Source of the DNA: Zavarzinella sp.
GTDB taxonomy: Bacteria; Planctomycetota; Planctomycetia; Gemmatales; Gemmataceae
Assembly: GCA_041399155.1 (NCBI GenBank)
Contig: JAWKTI010000001.1
Span: 1,178,001 to 1,242,000, forward strand
Direction of reading: 5' to 3'
Length of the DNA stretch: 64,000 nucleotides
Part shown: positions 53,898 to 64,000 of the stretch, piece by piece
Position numbering within the stretch: the first letter of the stretch is position 1
How the letters are laid out: each line of letters starts with the position of its first letter
Notes under the pieces: generated by a model
Seen by the model: the letters and a program-made list of their open reading frames with translations, nothing else
Database searches by the model: none
Told to the model about the DNA's origin: nothing
Translations under genes and position numbers: made by a program

Positions 53898-55370
53898 TCA
53901 TTTTCGATATGCAATCCGTCCATTCTGTTTCGCCAAATCGTACTTCGGATTGATTGTGGGCAATTTGGCATCAACCTGTAACTGCCACTGATGTAATTTC
54001 TTCTGCAGATCCGCTGCAATATCAGGATGCTTGTTAGCCAGATTGATCGTTTCACTGGGATCATTCTGCAAATCGTACAATTCAGTGCGTCGATCTTCGA
54101 ACCACTCGATCAATTTCCACTGATCCTGTCGAATGGCTGCTCCAGGCGCTCCACCCTGGTTGCCGTAGTGGGGGTAATGCCAAAAGATTGGTCGACTGGT
54201 CAATTCTTTTCCAGAAAACAGTGGCAAGAGACTGACACCATCCAATACCTGTTTTTCCAGTGGCTTGGCACCCGTAGCTTCAAGAATGGTAGGCATCACA
54301 TCGGGGCTACTGACCGGAAATGCCGATGTCGATTTTTTCTGTATCTTGCCAGGCCAACTGATAATCAGTGGTTCACGAATGCCACCTTCATACAACCAGC
54401 CTTTCCCAGCACGCCACGGTACATTGGAGGTAGGCCAACCTTCACTGGTCGATAATCCACCATTATCACTTGTAAACAGAATCAAAGTATTGTCTGTGAG
54501 TTTCAATTCTTCCAGTTTTGTCAGCACTTTCCCCACAGCTGCATCCATTGCTTCTACCATCGCGGCATATATCGCGTGTTCCTGCACCAGTCGCACATCG
54601 CGAAACTGGTCCCGTCCCCACCTTGGCTGGAGCTGCATCTGTTTTCTTTTCAGTTCATACTTCTGCCGCAAATCATCGCGGGCCATCAACGGTGTATGAA
54701 CAGAATAAAAGGATAAATAGGCGAAGAACGGTTTTTTCGCGTGTTGCTCAATAAATTTGTTCGTTTCTGTTGCCAGACGGTCCGGCAGATGTTCTCCTTC
54801 CGGGCCATCAGTCAATCTTGGGTTTCCATACGGGGAAAAGTATTTCTTCCCGCCGTATGGTCCACCACGATCAACACCACCTTGATTCACATCGAATCCC
54901 TGATTTTCTGGCCAAAATCCTTCTGGCCCCAGATGCCATTTGCCCGCAAAAAATGTGGCGTAACCAGTTCGCTTCAGCACCTTTGCTAACGTAGGGCTAT
55001 CTAAGGACAAGCGATCGTTATAGGGTGCAGGCAACAGAACAGTGTTGCGATTCCATTGCTTCGGCTGATTTCCACCACCTGAATTGATATAATCGGTAAT
55101 CCCGGTGCGCTGGGGCCACAAACCAGTCATCAAACTGGCTCTTGTGGGAGAACATACAGGGCATGCCGCGTAAGCATCTGAAAAGAGCATGCCGCTTTTT
55201 GCCAGGCGGTCGATGTTGGGCGTTTCGTAAAATGTGCTGCCGTAGCACCCAAGGTCGCGCTGGCCTAAGTCATCTACCAGAAAAACCAGAACGTTGGGAC
55301 GTGCAGGCTCCTGGGCAACTACACCAAAGGATAAAAGAAGTAACAGCAGTGCAGAATGGAGAGGTTTCAT
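53898..55370 (-). CDS. exported sulfatase
   Basis: 490 residues with a signal peptide (MKPLHSALLLLLLSFGVVAQ). The active-site motif C73-S-P-T-R77 (CSPTRASLMTG) is the standard formylglycine substrate, with metal-binding VDDLGQRDLG and GKWHLGP. The ATG at 55370 has AAGGA upstream, so the slightly longer frame is rejected. Probably desulfates an external polysaccharide. Followed by ubiX at about 70 bases. Confidence 0.94.
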   Translation of the reverse strand: MKPLHSALLLLLLSFGVVAQEPARPNVLVFLVDDLGQRDLGCYGSTFYETPNIDRLAKSGMLFSDAYAACPVCSPTRASLMTGLWPQRTGITDYINSGGGNQPKQWNRNTVLLPAPYNDRLSLDSPTLAKVLKRTGYATFFAGKWHLGPEGFWPENQGFDVNQGGVDRGGPYGGKKYFSPYGNPRLTDGPEGEHLPDRLATETNKFIEQHAKKPFFAYLSFYSVHTPLMARDDLRQKYELKRKQMQLQPRWGRDQFRDVRLVQEHAIYAAMVEAMDAAVGKVLTKLEELKLTDNTLILFTSDNGGLSTSEGWPTSNVPWRAGKGWLYEGGIREPLIISWPGKIQKKSTSAFPVSSPDVMPTILEATGAKPLEKQVLDGVSLLPLFSGKELTSRPIFWHYPHYGNQGGAPGAAIRQDQWKLIEWFEDRRTELYDLQNDPSETINLANKHPDIAADLQKKLHQWQLQVDAKLPTINPKYDLAKQNGRIAYRK

Positions 55371-55424
55371 GCGCTTTTCCTTCAAATGTTACAACAAGGG
55401 GCATGGGCAAGTGCAAGAGAAAAT

Positions 55425-58400
55425 TTATCGTTTGGGGAATGGAGGCAACTTCGGCAGGTCTTTGCGTTCGGTCTTTAGTTTTTCAAGAAGTACTTCCACA
55501 CCCTTCAGAAGTTGCTCATCGGTGCCTGAAAATTCTTTTGCTGGATCGTTATCCTGCACGATATCAGGATCAACGCCGTAACCTTCAATAATCCATTCTT
55601 TGCCAGCCACATCGACACGGCTGAATTCTGGTCGGTTTAATGTGCCACCATCAATCAATGGTAACGTCCCTCGGATCCCAACAACACCGCCCCAGGATCG
55701 CTTACCAATGAGTGTCCCCAGTTTGTGGTGTTTGAAGCGGTATGGGAATAAATCACCATCGGAAGCGGCTGAATTCATTCAGCAAACAAGCCATCGGACC
55801 ATAAAAGGTGCCTTCAGGATTAATCTGTGGGACTGTATTTCGAGACATGCCCACCATGGCAATCTGGCGACGAAGCCTCTCAATCAGCATTGGCGAAACG
55901 TTGCCACCGCCATTACCACGCATGTCGATGAGCAGGGCTTTTTTGCCCAACTGTGGGTAATAGTGCTTCATGAACTCATTCAAACCATTTGCCAGCATGT
56001 CAGGCACATGAATGTAGCCGATTTCGCCCTTCGATGCTTCATTTACTTTCTTGATGTTACCCTGCACCCACTCGTGGTAATAGAGTGCTGCCTCATCGGC
56101 AATTGGTGTCACCACAACGGTGCGTGCACCTTTGATCACCGGAGTATCGTTGATGTGCAGAGTTACGGGTGTCTCCGCAGTATTGATCAGCAATTCGTAG
56201 ATATTGCTTACTTCGTTGGTGGGTGTACCGTTGACCTGAACAATGTATTGGCCTGCAGAAATATCCACACCTGGTTCTGCGAGTGGGGACCGCAACTTTT
56301 TATCCCACGCAGCACCCGGCATAATTTTGTCAATCTTGTAGTAGCCCGATTTATCCTGGGATAATTGTGCACCCAGAAGACCCATCTTGATTCGTTCTAC
56401 AGTGGGCACCTGACCACCACCAACGTAGGCATGGCCCACGTTCAGTTCGCTGATCATTTCACCAATTAAGTAGGTTAAATCGTTGCGGTGCTGGATATAT
56501 GGCAACATCACTTCATACTTTTTCCTGACTGCCAGCCAATCTACACCGTGCATCCCGGGATCATAGAAAAAGTCACGCATCTGCCGCCAGCACTCGTGGT
56601 AAATCTGCTTCCACTCGTCCAGTCGATTGATCTTGACCTTCATCCCAGTAAGGGAGAGTGGGGAAAACTCGATATTCCCCTTCGGAAGGTCAATAATGCC
56701 ATACTTACCATCGCGGGAAACCAGCATCTTTTTGCCATCGGCAGAAATCTCGTACCCCGCAGATTTGCCGAGAGAAAGTTCTTTGCGGCTCTTCATATCG
56801 AATGCAAAAAAGCCACCGGGTGCCTTCAATCCACCACGATTGTAAAAGAGCATATCCCCAGCGAACTGCAGATTACTGTAATTGGCAGATGCCACCGGCA
56901 ACACCAATGTGCGTTGCTGCAAACCATTTTCATCTACCACGACGGTAACAGGAGTATCAGGTTTTGCTTCTACAGCACGCTCTTCATCCGTCAGTGGCTT
57001 CAAAGGATTAGGCGTGGCTTTTGCCAATGGAATCACATAGATTTTTTCCATGTCTGCATAAGCGTGGTTCCATTCAGTGGCACTATAAATCGGGTTGAAA
57101 TCGCGGGCAGAACTGAAAAACAGGAATTTTCCATCGCGACTGAAACAGGGATTACTTGAAGCGAACCAGCCATCGGTGGCTTCAATCAGCTTTTTGGTGT
57201 CCAGTGCATACAGATAAACCTTGGACATGGTTTTCTCTTCTTCCTGGGCAAAGGCAATCCATTTAGAATCGGGAGACCATGTGTAGTCGCGGATTTCCCA
57301 CGCCTTGGCCTGGTGCACCACGGTGACCTGCTTTGTCTTCACATCCACATATTGCAGGCGAAGTTTTTTATCCGACCAGGCTACCTTGGTGCCATCGGGC
57401 GACCAATAAAGTTCGTACTTGTAAGTGTCTGCATTTGTGGTCAGTTGGGTGGGCGTTGAGGACCCATCATGGGGCACCAGATAAATCTCATCTTCACCTG
57501 AAGCATCAGAAATGTAGGCGATTGTTTTTCCATCCGGGGACCATTTCGGGTTCCGTTCGTGGACGCCGGAAGTCTGTGAAAGTGCCCGCGTGCGACCAGG
57601 GCCACTTGGCACCGTAAATAGCTCACCGTGGGCAGAGAACAACGCACGCTTACCATCGGGAGAAATCTCAAAACTGTTGACTTCACCGGAAACATCCAGC
57701 AATCCGCCACGCGCCAGCCCACCATCGTTGATAATGCGAATCGAAATCTTTGTAGCTTGTTCTGTTTTCAGATCGAACTTGTAGATCCAGCCGCCATTTT
57801 CAAAAACAATTCCCCCAGCTCCCAAGGAAGGGAATTTGATATCAAATTCCTGGAACTGAGTCAGTTGTTTAGTTTGTTTGGTGCTTAAATCGTAACTGTA
57901 TAGGTTAAAGCGTTTGTTTTTTTCTTCGCGATCCGAAATGAAGTAAACCTTTTGCTCGTGCCACATCGGAATGATGTCCTGGGCAGGATGATCCGTTAAT
58001 TGCACTGTCGTTTTTGCTTTGAAATCGTGCAGCCAGACTTCATCTGCCATCCCGCCGCGATAGCGTTTCCATGTGCGGAATTCGCGAAAGACGCGGTTGT
58101 AAACCATCTTGGTATCGTCTGCCGAGAAACTGGCGAATCCCCCACGTGGCAGTGGGAGTTGCTTTGGCAGGCCTCCTTCCAGACTAACCGTGTACAACTG
58201 GCCAATGAAATCGTTGAACGAGGTCATGCGAGATCGAAACACGATCTCCTTACTATTGTTTTTCCAACCGATAACGATGTTATTTGGGCCCATCCGGTCG
58301 GCGATATCATCTCGTCCCAATGTGGCAGAGAATGTCAGGCGTTTTGGCGTGCCCCCTTCAGCGGGCATTACATACACTTCGGTGTTACCATCGTATTGTC

Positions 58401-58653
58401 CAGTGAACGCAAGCCACTTGCCATCTGGGGAAAACCGAGGGAACATTTCGTACCCTTCATGACTGGTCAGTTGTCTTGCGACACCACCATTGGCAGACAC
58501 CGAATACAGGTTACCAGCCTGCATGAAAACCACCGTATCCTGGTGGATCGTGGGGAATCGCAGAAGGCGGGAATCGGCCTGTTTATCCTGTCCAAACGAA
58601 ATGGGTAAAGCAAGCCCCCACAGAAATAAGCTGAACGGAATGAATCGGTACAT
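55425..58653 (-). CDS. tricorn-like protease (S41), frameshifted
   Basis: Full-length 1075-residue exported protein. It has a signal peptide (MYRFIPFSLFLWGLALPISFG), a TolB/PD40-type beta-propeller with repeated SPDGKW and FSxDGK blades (about 40-640), a PDZ-like domain (about 770-860) and the S41 protease core with VGHAYVGGG and LLIDMRGNGGGNVS. As read, the frame ends after NEFS near 55753. The family continues ASDGDLFPYRFKHHKLG in another frame, to 55425. One surplus C (a GG pair at 55767-55768 on the plus strand) explains it. The expected nucleophile serine, in ASDGD, lies beyond the break. Confidence 0.88.
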
Positions 58654-59022
58654 CTTCACCACTTTGGTCAATTGAAAGCAATTTTGCATTGGTTTTAACT
58701 TAGGCAAGAGATTCTTTTTGTCCGGTTTACAGCAATAAAATCGATTTTGCCACTCCAATTAAGTAAAATTATGTACACAATGAACATAATATCATATCAA
58801 GCGCGCTGTCAACAGTTCGTTTGCACAAAAACAAAAATTAGAGCAAAATTTCACTCTGCGCATCCAAGTATTATATTTTACTCATTTGTTAGGTTTGATT
58901 TGCAGCCAAGCCCATGGAAGTGGTTGTTTTTGCTGAAATTGAATCGGTGAGTCTTGGAAAACGTCAGTTAGCAAATAATCCTTACTTCGTCACTAGTGTT
59001 TACCTCAACTGGGAGAATCTTC
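58654..59022. promoter_or_regulatory. 369-base divergent intergenic region
   Basis: Separates the tricorn-like protease gene from the thioredoxin-like gene. It is AT-rich near 58750-58800 (TTATGTACACAATGAACATAA type sequence) and holds no convincing ORF. Promoters for both directions must lie here, but no specific site is assigned. Confidence 0.35.
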
Positions 59023-60804
59023 ATGAGAAGTCGTATTTATGCGACCTTCATCGCGGTAATTGGGGCAAGTTGCCTTTCAGCCGCAGATGCAACATTACCT
59101 GATGGGAATTGGCAACTTTCTTATGGTGCCAGCCCATTGAATCTGAACGCAGTTTGCGTGATCAAAACTACCACCAAAGATGGCAAAACAACCGCAGAAG
59201 TAGTGGATTCCCGTGTGGGCTTTCCAGCGACATTCGATAGCTTCACCGTGAAAGATCAAGACATTTCGATCGTGCTCAAAGGTCAAGGTCTGACAATTCG
59301 CTTTGATGGCATAGTAAATCCGAAAAGCCCCAATGAAGTGAAAGGGTTCTTCGGAGATGACCGCTTGTCTTTCAAAGGTTTCTTAAAAGCCACGATGTCA
59401 GATAAAGTGGAAGCTCGTGTCACACCGCCAGAACCACCCAAGGAATATGCAGAGTACCGAAAGCTCGCCTCAGATGTTGTACGTGCACTGCAGGCACAAC
59501 GCACTGCAACCACAGAAGAAGAAAAAGAGAAAGCTACCAAAGATCTTGCAGATGCTCAACAAAAGCAAAAAAGCGAAGGAAGCAAATTCCTCACCGAAAC
59601 GATTGCAAAACATGCTGATTCTCCGTACGCTGCCATCGCAGCAGACGAATTGCTGACGTTGGCGCCTACCAGCAAAGCTTCGATCCAGGATGTTACCAGT
59701 TGGATGAACTTGCTTTTGGCTGATGCGAAATCGTATGGTTCCGTATTTTCAAAACGATACCAGGCCACCATTGCTGAAAAAGTGGTGGGGATGAAAGGCT
59801 ACGAAGAAGCTGCGCTGGGATTATTAACTACGGCTGCAGCAGAACTGACAGACAAAGACGATCTGAATGTTCAGGCTCGTCTGTACAAGTCATTGGCGAA
59901 AGCACAAACTGCAGCCGGTAAAAAAGCGGATGCTGCCAAGACTACAGATAAACTAGTGGCCATTGAAAAGAAACTGGATGATGAGTACAAGGAAAAAGTA
60001 CCCCCATTTAAACCTGCAATGTATGCTGGTCGTCAGGCAAAAGATGCCAACAAAGTAGCAGTAATGGAGCTGTTCACGGGTGCACAATGCCCGCCGTGCG
60101 TTGCAGCAGACGTTGGTTTTGATGCGTTGGAAAAGGCATACAAACACCAGGATCTGGTTCTGATTCAGTACCACATGCATATCCCTGGACCTGATCCGTT
60201 AACTAACCCCACCAGCGAAGGTCGCTGGGCATACTACCGCAAACTCTTCCCACAAGGCGTGCGTGGTACCCCCACTACGATCTTCAATGGTCGAATTGCT
60301 GCGGCTGGTGGTGGTGGTATGGCCCAATCTCAAGGTAAGTTCAACCAGTACAAAGAAGTCATTGATGAAATTCTGGAAGAAAGCACCACGGTAGAGATTA
60401 CCGGAACTTCCAGCCTGAAAGGCGATGACATTGCTGTAAATGTGAACATCAAAGGGTTGAAAGGACTGAGCAAAGAACTGAAAATCCGCGTGTTGGTTGT
60501 AGAAGAATCGATCCGGTACGTCGGTGGCAATCAACTTCGCTTCCACCATCAAGTGGTGCGTGCAGCACTTGGTGGAGTCGAAGGAAAGTCCGTTACTGGC
60601 GATACTTTCAATGGTGATTTCACTGGCAAAATCAGCGAAATTAAAACCGAACTGGAAGATTATCTGACCAATTTTAGCAGGCCGTTTCCTAATCCAGATC
60701 GCCCAATGGATCTGGTGAACCTGAAAGCAATTGTTCTGGTGCAGGATGATGTTGATGGACGCATTATCCAGGCACAGCAGTTCGATTTGAAAGCTGGTAA
60801 GTAA
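59023..60804 (+). CDS. exported protein with C-terminal thioredoxin-like domain
   Basis: 593 residues with a signal peptide (MRSRIYATFIAVIGASCLSAA). An N-terminal beta domain (about 25-125) is followed by a helical, charged region (about 140-320) and a thioredoxin-like part with C356-P-P-C359 (GAQCPPCVAAD), as in disulfide or thiol-redox proteins. After this, GVRGTPTTIFNGR supplies the cis-proline loop. Homologues are seen in planctomycetes without known substrates. ATG 59023 has GGGAG upstream. Confidence 0.85.
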   Translation: MRSRIYATFIAVIGASCLSAADATLPDGNWQLSYGASPLNLNAVCVIKTTTKDGKTTAEVVDSRVGFPATFDSFTVKDQDISIVLKGQGLTIRFDGIVNPKSPNEVKGFFGDDRLSFKGFLKATMSDKVEARVTPPEPPKEYAEYRKLASDVVRALQAQRTATTEEEKEKATKDLADAQQKQKSEGSKFLTETIAKHADSPYAAIAADELLTLAPTSKASIQDVTSWMNLLLADAKSYGSVFSKRYQATIAEKVVGMKGYEEAALGLLTTAAAELTDKDDLNVQARLYKSLAKAQTAAGKKADAAKTTDKLVAIEKKLDDEYKEKVPPFKPAMYAGRQAKDANKVAVMELFTGAQCPPCVAADVGFDALEKAYKHQDLVLIQYHMHIPGPDPLTNPTSEGRWAYYRKLFPQGVRGTPTTIFNGRIAAAGGGGMAQSQGKFNQYKEVIDEILEESTTVEITGTSSLKGDDIAVNVNIKGLKGLSKELKIRVLVVEESIRYVGGNQLRFHHQVVRAALGGVEGKSVTGDTFNGDFTGKISEIKTELEDYLTNFSRPFPNPDRPMDLVNLKAIVLVQDDVDGRIIQAQQFDLKAGK

Positions 60805-60880
60805 TTTGGTAAAAAGTAGTCGACGAACAGACAACTGTATGTATACTACACTGTTCAATTATTAATTGGGAGCTTGCTCA

Positions 60881-61147
60881 ATGGCACATAAGAAAGGTCA
60901 GGGGTCTTCGAAAAACGGTCGCGATTCAAACGCACAGCGACGAGGTATTAAGGCTTACGGTGGTGAGTTTGTCACTGCAGGAAGCATCATTGTTCGTCAA
61001 TGCGGAACTAAATTCCACCCGGGGAAGAACGTGAAGCGAGCCAAAGACGACACCCTGTTTGCACTGACCGATGGGTTTGTAATGTTCGATCAGAATAGCC
61101 GTCGCGTCAATGTGATGGATGAACGAGCCGTTCCTGCTGCCAGCTAA
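60881..61147 (+). CDS. rpmA: 50S ribosomal protein L27
   Basis: 88-residue protein starting MAHKKGQGSSKNGRDSNAQ, the conserved L27 N-terminus that reaches the peptidyl transferase centre, followed by RGIKAYGGEFVTAGSIIVRQ (split here) and TKFHPGKNV. The usual upstream partner rplU (L21) is not adjacent; a thioredoxin-like secreted protein precedes it instead. A terminator-like hairpin follows at 61265. Confidence 0.96.
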   Translation: MAHKKGQGSSKNGRDSNAQRRGIKAYGGEFVTAGSIIVRQCGTKFHPGKNVKRAKDDTLFALTDGFVMFDQNSRRVNVMDERAVPAAS

Positions 61148-61444
61148 AGCACATTTTCGCTTATTTTCCTCCCGCACTGTACATTTTATGAAGCACATGC
61201 ACTGTTATCGCAGTGTATATGTGGAATTTTTGTCACTTATCGCTGCTTCAATTGCTTAAAAAATAGGCACTCGTGCCTGTTTTTTGTCGCTAATGGATAG
61301 TTGCGAACCAATTCTTAACAAATTTTTGTCTATTTTCATTAGTAAACGATGATAAATGTCTAATTGGTACGAAGTCTGCAGTATAGTCTTATGTCGTCCG
61401 GAATTATTCAGTAAAGATCACTGAGAAGAATTAGGGGAAACTAC
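61148..61444. other. intergenic region with terminator
   Basis: About 297 bases between rpmA and a DUF1559 gene. It includes the AGGCA/TGCCT stem with T-tract (61265-61286) and then an AT-rich stretch before the DUF1559 start; no other gene seen. Confidence 0.4.
61265..61286 (+). terminator. rho-independent terminator after rpmA
   Basis: AGGCA (61265-61269), loop CTCG, TGCCT (61274-61278), then G and six T residues. The stem may extend by one C-G pair with a two-base loop. Position downstream of rpmA and the T-tract make it a good intrinsic terminator. Confidence 0.7.
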
Positions 61445-62417
61445 ATGAGTCAGCGTCGGAAAGGATTTACATTAATTGAATTGTTGGTGGTGATTGCCAT
61501 CATCGCAATTCTGATTGGTTTGCTGTTGCCTGCTGTACAAAAAGTACGTGAAGCAGCCAATCGCTCGAAATGCAGTAACAACTTGAAGCAACTAGGTACC
61601 GCGTTCCACAACCATGAAGGAGTGTACGGAAGATTGCCATCAGGCTGGGTTGCGGAAACAGGACCTTATTCACGTCGCAGTACAACCACGGCCACAGGTT
61701 TTGATCATCGTCGCGAATGTTGGTTCCAACAAATTTTGCCTTACATGGAACAGGAAAACCTGTACAACCTTTATCAGGCAGATGGTACAGAATACATCCA
61801 TCAGATGAACAATGTGATTTCCAACACCGTGATCTCCCACCTTTACCTGTCCATCGGACGGTGGTGCACCCGGACGTGGTGCCAATGGTGGAACCGTTGC
61901 GTTTCAAGCCAATTATGGCGTTTCCGCAGGTGGAGTTCTTTGGACAAACGGTGTTCCTAGCCAAGTAGATACTGGCAACAATGTAAATGCAGGTGGTATG
62001 TTTTTCGTTGATTCTCGCATGCCATTTTCTGGTGTGACGGACGGCCTGTCGAACTGCTTGGCAGCATCAGAAGGGGTCGTTCGCGCGAATGGTGTTGGTG
62101 CATGGGGCGAATTAGGTGGTGTCTGGGGTGGAGCACCTCACGGCGCTTTTGGCTTTTCGTCATTCCAGGTTCCGAACACAGCCGTGCCAGACCGCGTATA
62201 TTCATGCAAATCGACTACCACTCCAAGATTGCCATGTGAAAATGGTTTTGCTGGAGGATTAGCTGGTCGCTGGAATTTTGCTCGCAGCCGGCACACGGGT
62301 GGCGTTAACGTGCTGATGGGTGATGGTTCTGTTCGTTTCATCTCGAACGGGATCACCCAGATCACCTGGCAAAAGCTGGGCACCATTGCCGATGGTATCC
62401 CAGACGGCGAATACTAA
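61445..62417 (+). CDS. DUF1559 prepilin-like protein, frameshifted
   Basis: 323 residues when corrected. Prepilin leader (RRKGFTLIELLVVIAIIA) and KVREAANRSKCSNNLKQLG match the paralogue at 32614. As read, the frame leaves homology after NTVIS near 61835 and ends at 61960. The continuing FTCPSDGGAPGRGANGG and later FSGVTDGLSN are in another frame, which ends with SRHTGGVNVLMGDGSVRFI at 62417. A surplus C in CCC (61836-61838) explains it. Confidence 0.85.
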
Positions 62418-62559
62418 TTGCTTGTTTCTCTGTTCGTGCCCCATTTTTCAGTAATTACCCAGATAGTTACCCCAGCCCATTGGAACAATTCCGCACCCAG
62501 GCATAGAATGACACTGGCGGTGCAGGTTTCCCAACTCCAGGTAATGTGACTGATCCTGA

Positions 62560-64000
62560 ATGCTGTTTGCCATCACGGGATTGCCGATTTTGTTAACTGG
62601 AGCAGCGTTGGTTGGCGTTCCAGTTCTGCTCCATTTAATCATGAAGCAGGAACCAAAACGCCTCCTGTTTCCTGCATTCCGATTCCTGAAGCAAAAACAG
62701 CGAATCAATCAGCGAAAAATCCGATTGCGACATTTGCTTTTGCTGTTACTGCGTATCGGTTTGATCGCATTAATCTGTCTTTCTTTGTTTCAACCTAAAA
62801 TTGTCAGCAAGGGGTTTAATCTACGCGGCAGTCAACCTGCAGCAATCGTTATCGTCATCGACACCAGTGCCAGCATGGGATACGTGCTTTCCGAACGAAC
62901 TGGCCTGACGGAACAGCGACAGAACCAATTAAAAATGCTCGAAGAACCGGCAGACGGACCCTGGACCTGTCTGGACGAAGCGCGTGGACGAGCACTTGAA
63001 TTGCTGGATGATGTCCCTGCAGGCAGCAAAGTTGCTGTGATTGACAGTGCGGATCGAGTGGAGCCCACCTGGAGCAACACGGTCGAGGATGCCCGAGATC
63101 GGATTCGTGCGATCAAACGCACCACAGCAAATAGCCGGACCATCAGCCAATCATTGGAATCAGCCTATCTCTTTTACAGTAAAACATCACTGAAAGCAGA
63201 TTCGCAAACAGAAAACCTTCCCCGCTTACTAGCAGTCTTTTCCGACACAACCAGATCTGCATGGGATAACGAACAAAAGCAAACCCTGCTCGATTTGAAG
63301 GCCAAGGCTAAACAACCGGACATTTTTCACCTCTGGATCGATGTGGGGGTTGAAAAACCAGTCAATTGTCAGATCAGTAGTTTTCATATGCAGCCGCAGC
63401 TTCTGTCTACAAACCAACCAGCAGTTATCGATGTGGTGCTTCAGTCGACAGGACAACCAGTTAATAATATTGTGAAGTTTGTTGTCGATGGTAACGAACT
63501 GCAGCGGTTGCCCATAACTCTGGATGCGGGTGGTTCCACGACATTATCCTTCGTGGCACGCGACCTTCCACCTGGACTGCACGAAGCGGGTGTTTCTTTG
63601 GTGACATCAGATGCCCTCAACAGCGATAACGAAAGGTTTATTTCCTTTCGTGTGCGGGAGGCCCGAAAGATTCTGGTGCTGATTGATGATCCCGTCCACC
63701 AGTTATTGACAGGCTCCCTTGCCGTGGGCGACGTTCGCCGTGCACAAGCCTTTGCCTGGATTACCGCACTGGAATCGCTGGGCTGGTACCAGGCTGAGGT
63801 GGCTACCACGGCTGAATTTGCCACTGGCAACGTAAATCTGGCAAGTTACGAACTTGTGACATTAATGGCGTTGGATGCCCCCACCGACGAGCTTTGGAGA
63901 AACTTAAACGGCTATCTGAATAATGGTGGGCAAGTGATTCTGGTACCAGGTAACAGCACCATGAATCCGATCAACTACCGCACCGATGCAGCAATGGAAG
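62560..64000 (+). CDS. BatA-like VWA domain protein (partial)
   Basis: Open to the window end; 480 residues seen. The N-terminus LFAITGLPILLTGAALVGVP-type helix followed by LLHLI then LLFPAFRFLKQ and LRHLLLLLLR matches the aerotolerance regulator N-terminal (BatA) domain. A VWA domain follows with the MIDAS motif DTSASMG, near residue 105. The ATG at 62560 follows an in-frame TGA directly, so it is the first possible start; the ribosome-binding site is weak. Membrane protein with a periplasmic or cytoplasmic VWA domain; often paired with MoxR and other VWA genes, which would lie beyond the window. Confidence 0.82.
   Translation, partial: MLFAITGLPILLTGAALVGVPVLLHLIMKQEPKRLLFPAFRFLKQKQRINQRKIRLRHLLLLLLRIGLIALICLSLFQPKIVSKGFNLRGSQPAAIVIVIDTSASMGYVLSERTGLTEQRQNQLKMLEEPADGPWTCLDEARGRALELLDDVPAGSKVAVIDSADRVEPTWSNTVEDARDRIRAIKRTTANSRTISQSLESAYLFYSKTSLKADSQTENLPRLLAVFSDTTRSAWDNEQKQTLLDLKAKAKQPDIFHLWIDVGVEKPVNCQISSFHMQPQLLSTNQPAVIDVVLQSTGQPVNNIVKFVVDGNELQRLPITLDAGGSTTLSFVARDLPPGLHEAGVSLVTSDALNSDNERFISFRVREARKILVLIDDPVHQLLTGSLAVGDVRRAQAFAWITALESLGWYQAEVATTAEFATGNVNLASYELVTLMALDAPTDELWRNLNGYLNNGGQVILVPGNSTMNPINYRTDAAME

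Noticed and set aside
11963..62417. Programmed frameshifting at the five broken genes
   Set aside because: No common slippery heptamer or downstream pseudoknot was seen; the sites share only short G or C runs, and three need an extra base while two need one fewer.
1..64000. Selenoprotein genes with in-frame TGA
   Set aside because: No CxxU- or UxxC-type motif at an in-frame TGA followed by conserved sequence was recognised in the genes examined; the frame breaks found are single-base indels.
1..64000. CRISPR array or insertion sequence
   Set aside because: No regularly spaced repeats, transposase gene or terminal inverted repeat pairs were seen.

Overview
The window is a chromosomal segment of a planctomycete, probably related to Gemmatales/Gemmataceae but with a moderate, fairly AT-rich base composition by eye (not computed). 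The lineage call rests on several features typical of Planctomycetota: a PSCyt1/DUF1549/DUF1553 protein next to a DUF1501 protein (4584-9275), two DUF1559 prepilin-like proteins with the H-x9-DG type C-terminus plus a shorter DUF1559-like protein, two sulfatases, PPC-domain secreted proteins, an isolated CxxCHH toroid protein and a BatA-type VWA protein.

Layout. 1-4357: housekeeping genes (possible rpsB tail, tsf, rpsT, an M24 peptidase, ubiE/menG, hemE). 4584-9275: PSCyt1-DUF1501 pair. 9279-11572: minus-strand pair of a compact SF2 helicase and a DUF932-like protein. 11963-12546: pabA/trpG glutaminase, frameshifted. 12580-17029: three translationally coupled minus-strand genes (secreted unknown, membrane metallophosphoesterase, PAS-GAF-pseudoreceiver). 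17102-21832: aldo/keto reductase, AddB-like nuclease, EamA transporter. 22010-25370: small HEAT, zinc-ribbon and NADAR genes, then a secreted protein coupled to a sugar-isomerase-like gene. 25598-27699: secG, yicC (frameshifted), gmk, rpoZ. 29221-34944: larB, sulfatase, DUF1559 cluster with a small lipoprotein, ispD. 35020-39638: CxxCHH toroid protein divergent from an enolase-superfamily enzyme and a toroid-DUF362 fusion. 39691-47101: PPC protein, SRPBCC membrane fusion, FKBP isomerase, M16 protease. 47088-48588: GH88 hydrolase, a 34-codon ORF and a selenocysteine tRNA. 48631-60804: LRR protein, right-handed-beta-helix protein (frameshifted), glycerate 2-kinase, ubiX, sulfatase, tricorn-like protease (frameshifted), thioredoxin-like secreted protein. 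60881-64000: rpmA, frameshifted DUF1559 gene, BatA-like protein running off the end.

The most notable observations are a tRNA-Sec gene with anticodon UCA; an unassigned enolase / toroid-DUF362 operon; a helicase-DUF932 pair with palindromes upstream; a coupled PAS-GAF-pseudoreceiver / phosphoesterase / secreted-protein operon; and five well-conserved genes each broken by exactly one base in a short G or C run. The regularity of those breaks makes sequencing or assembly error the first explanation. No mobile element, CRISPR array or prophage was seen, and no selenoprotein gene was recognised in the window.
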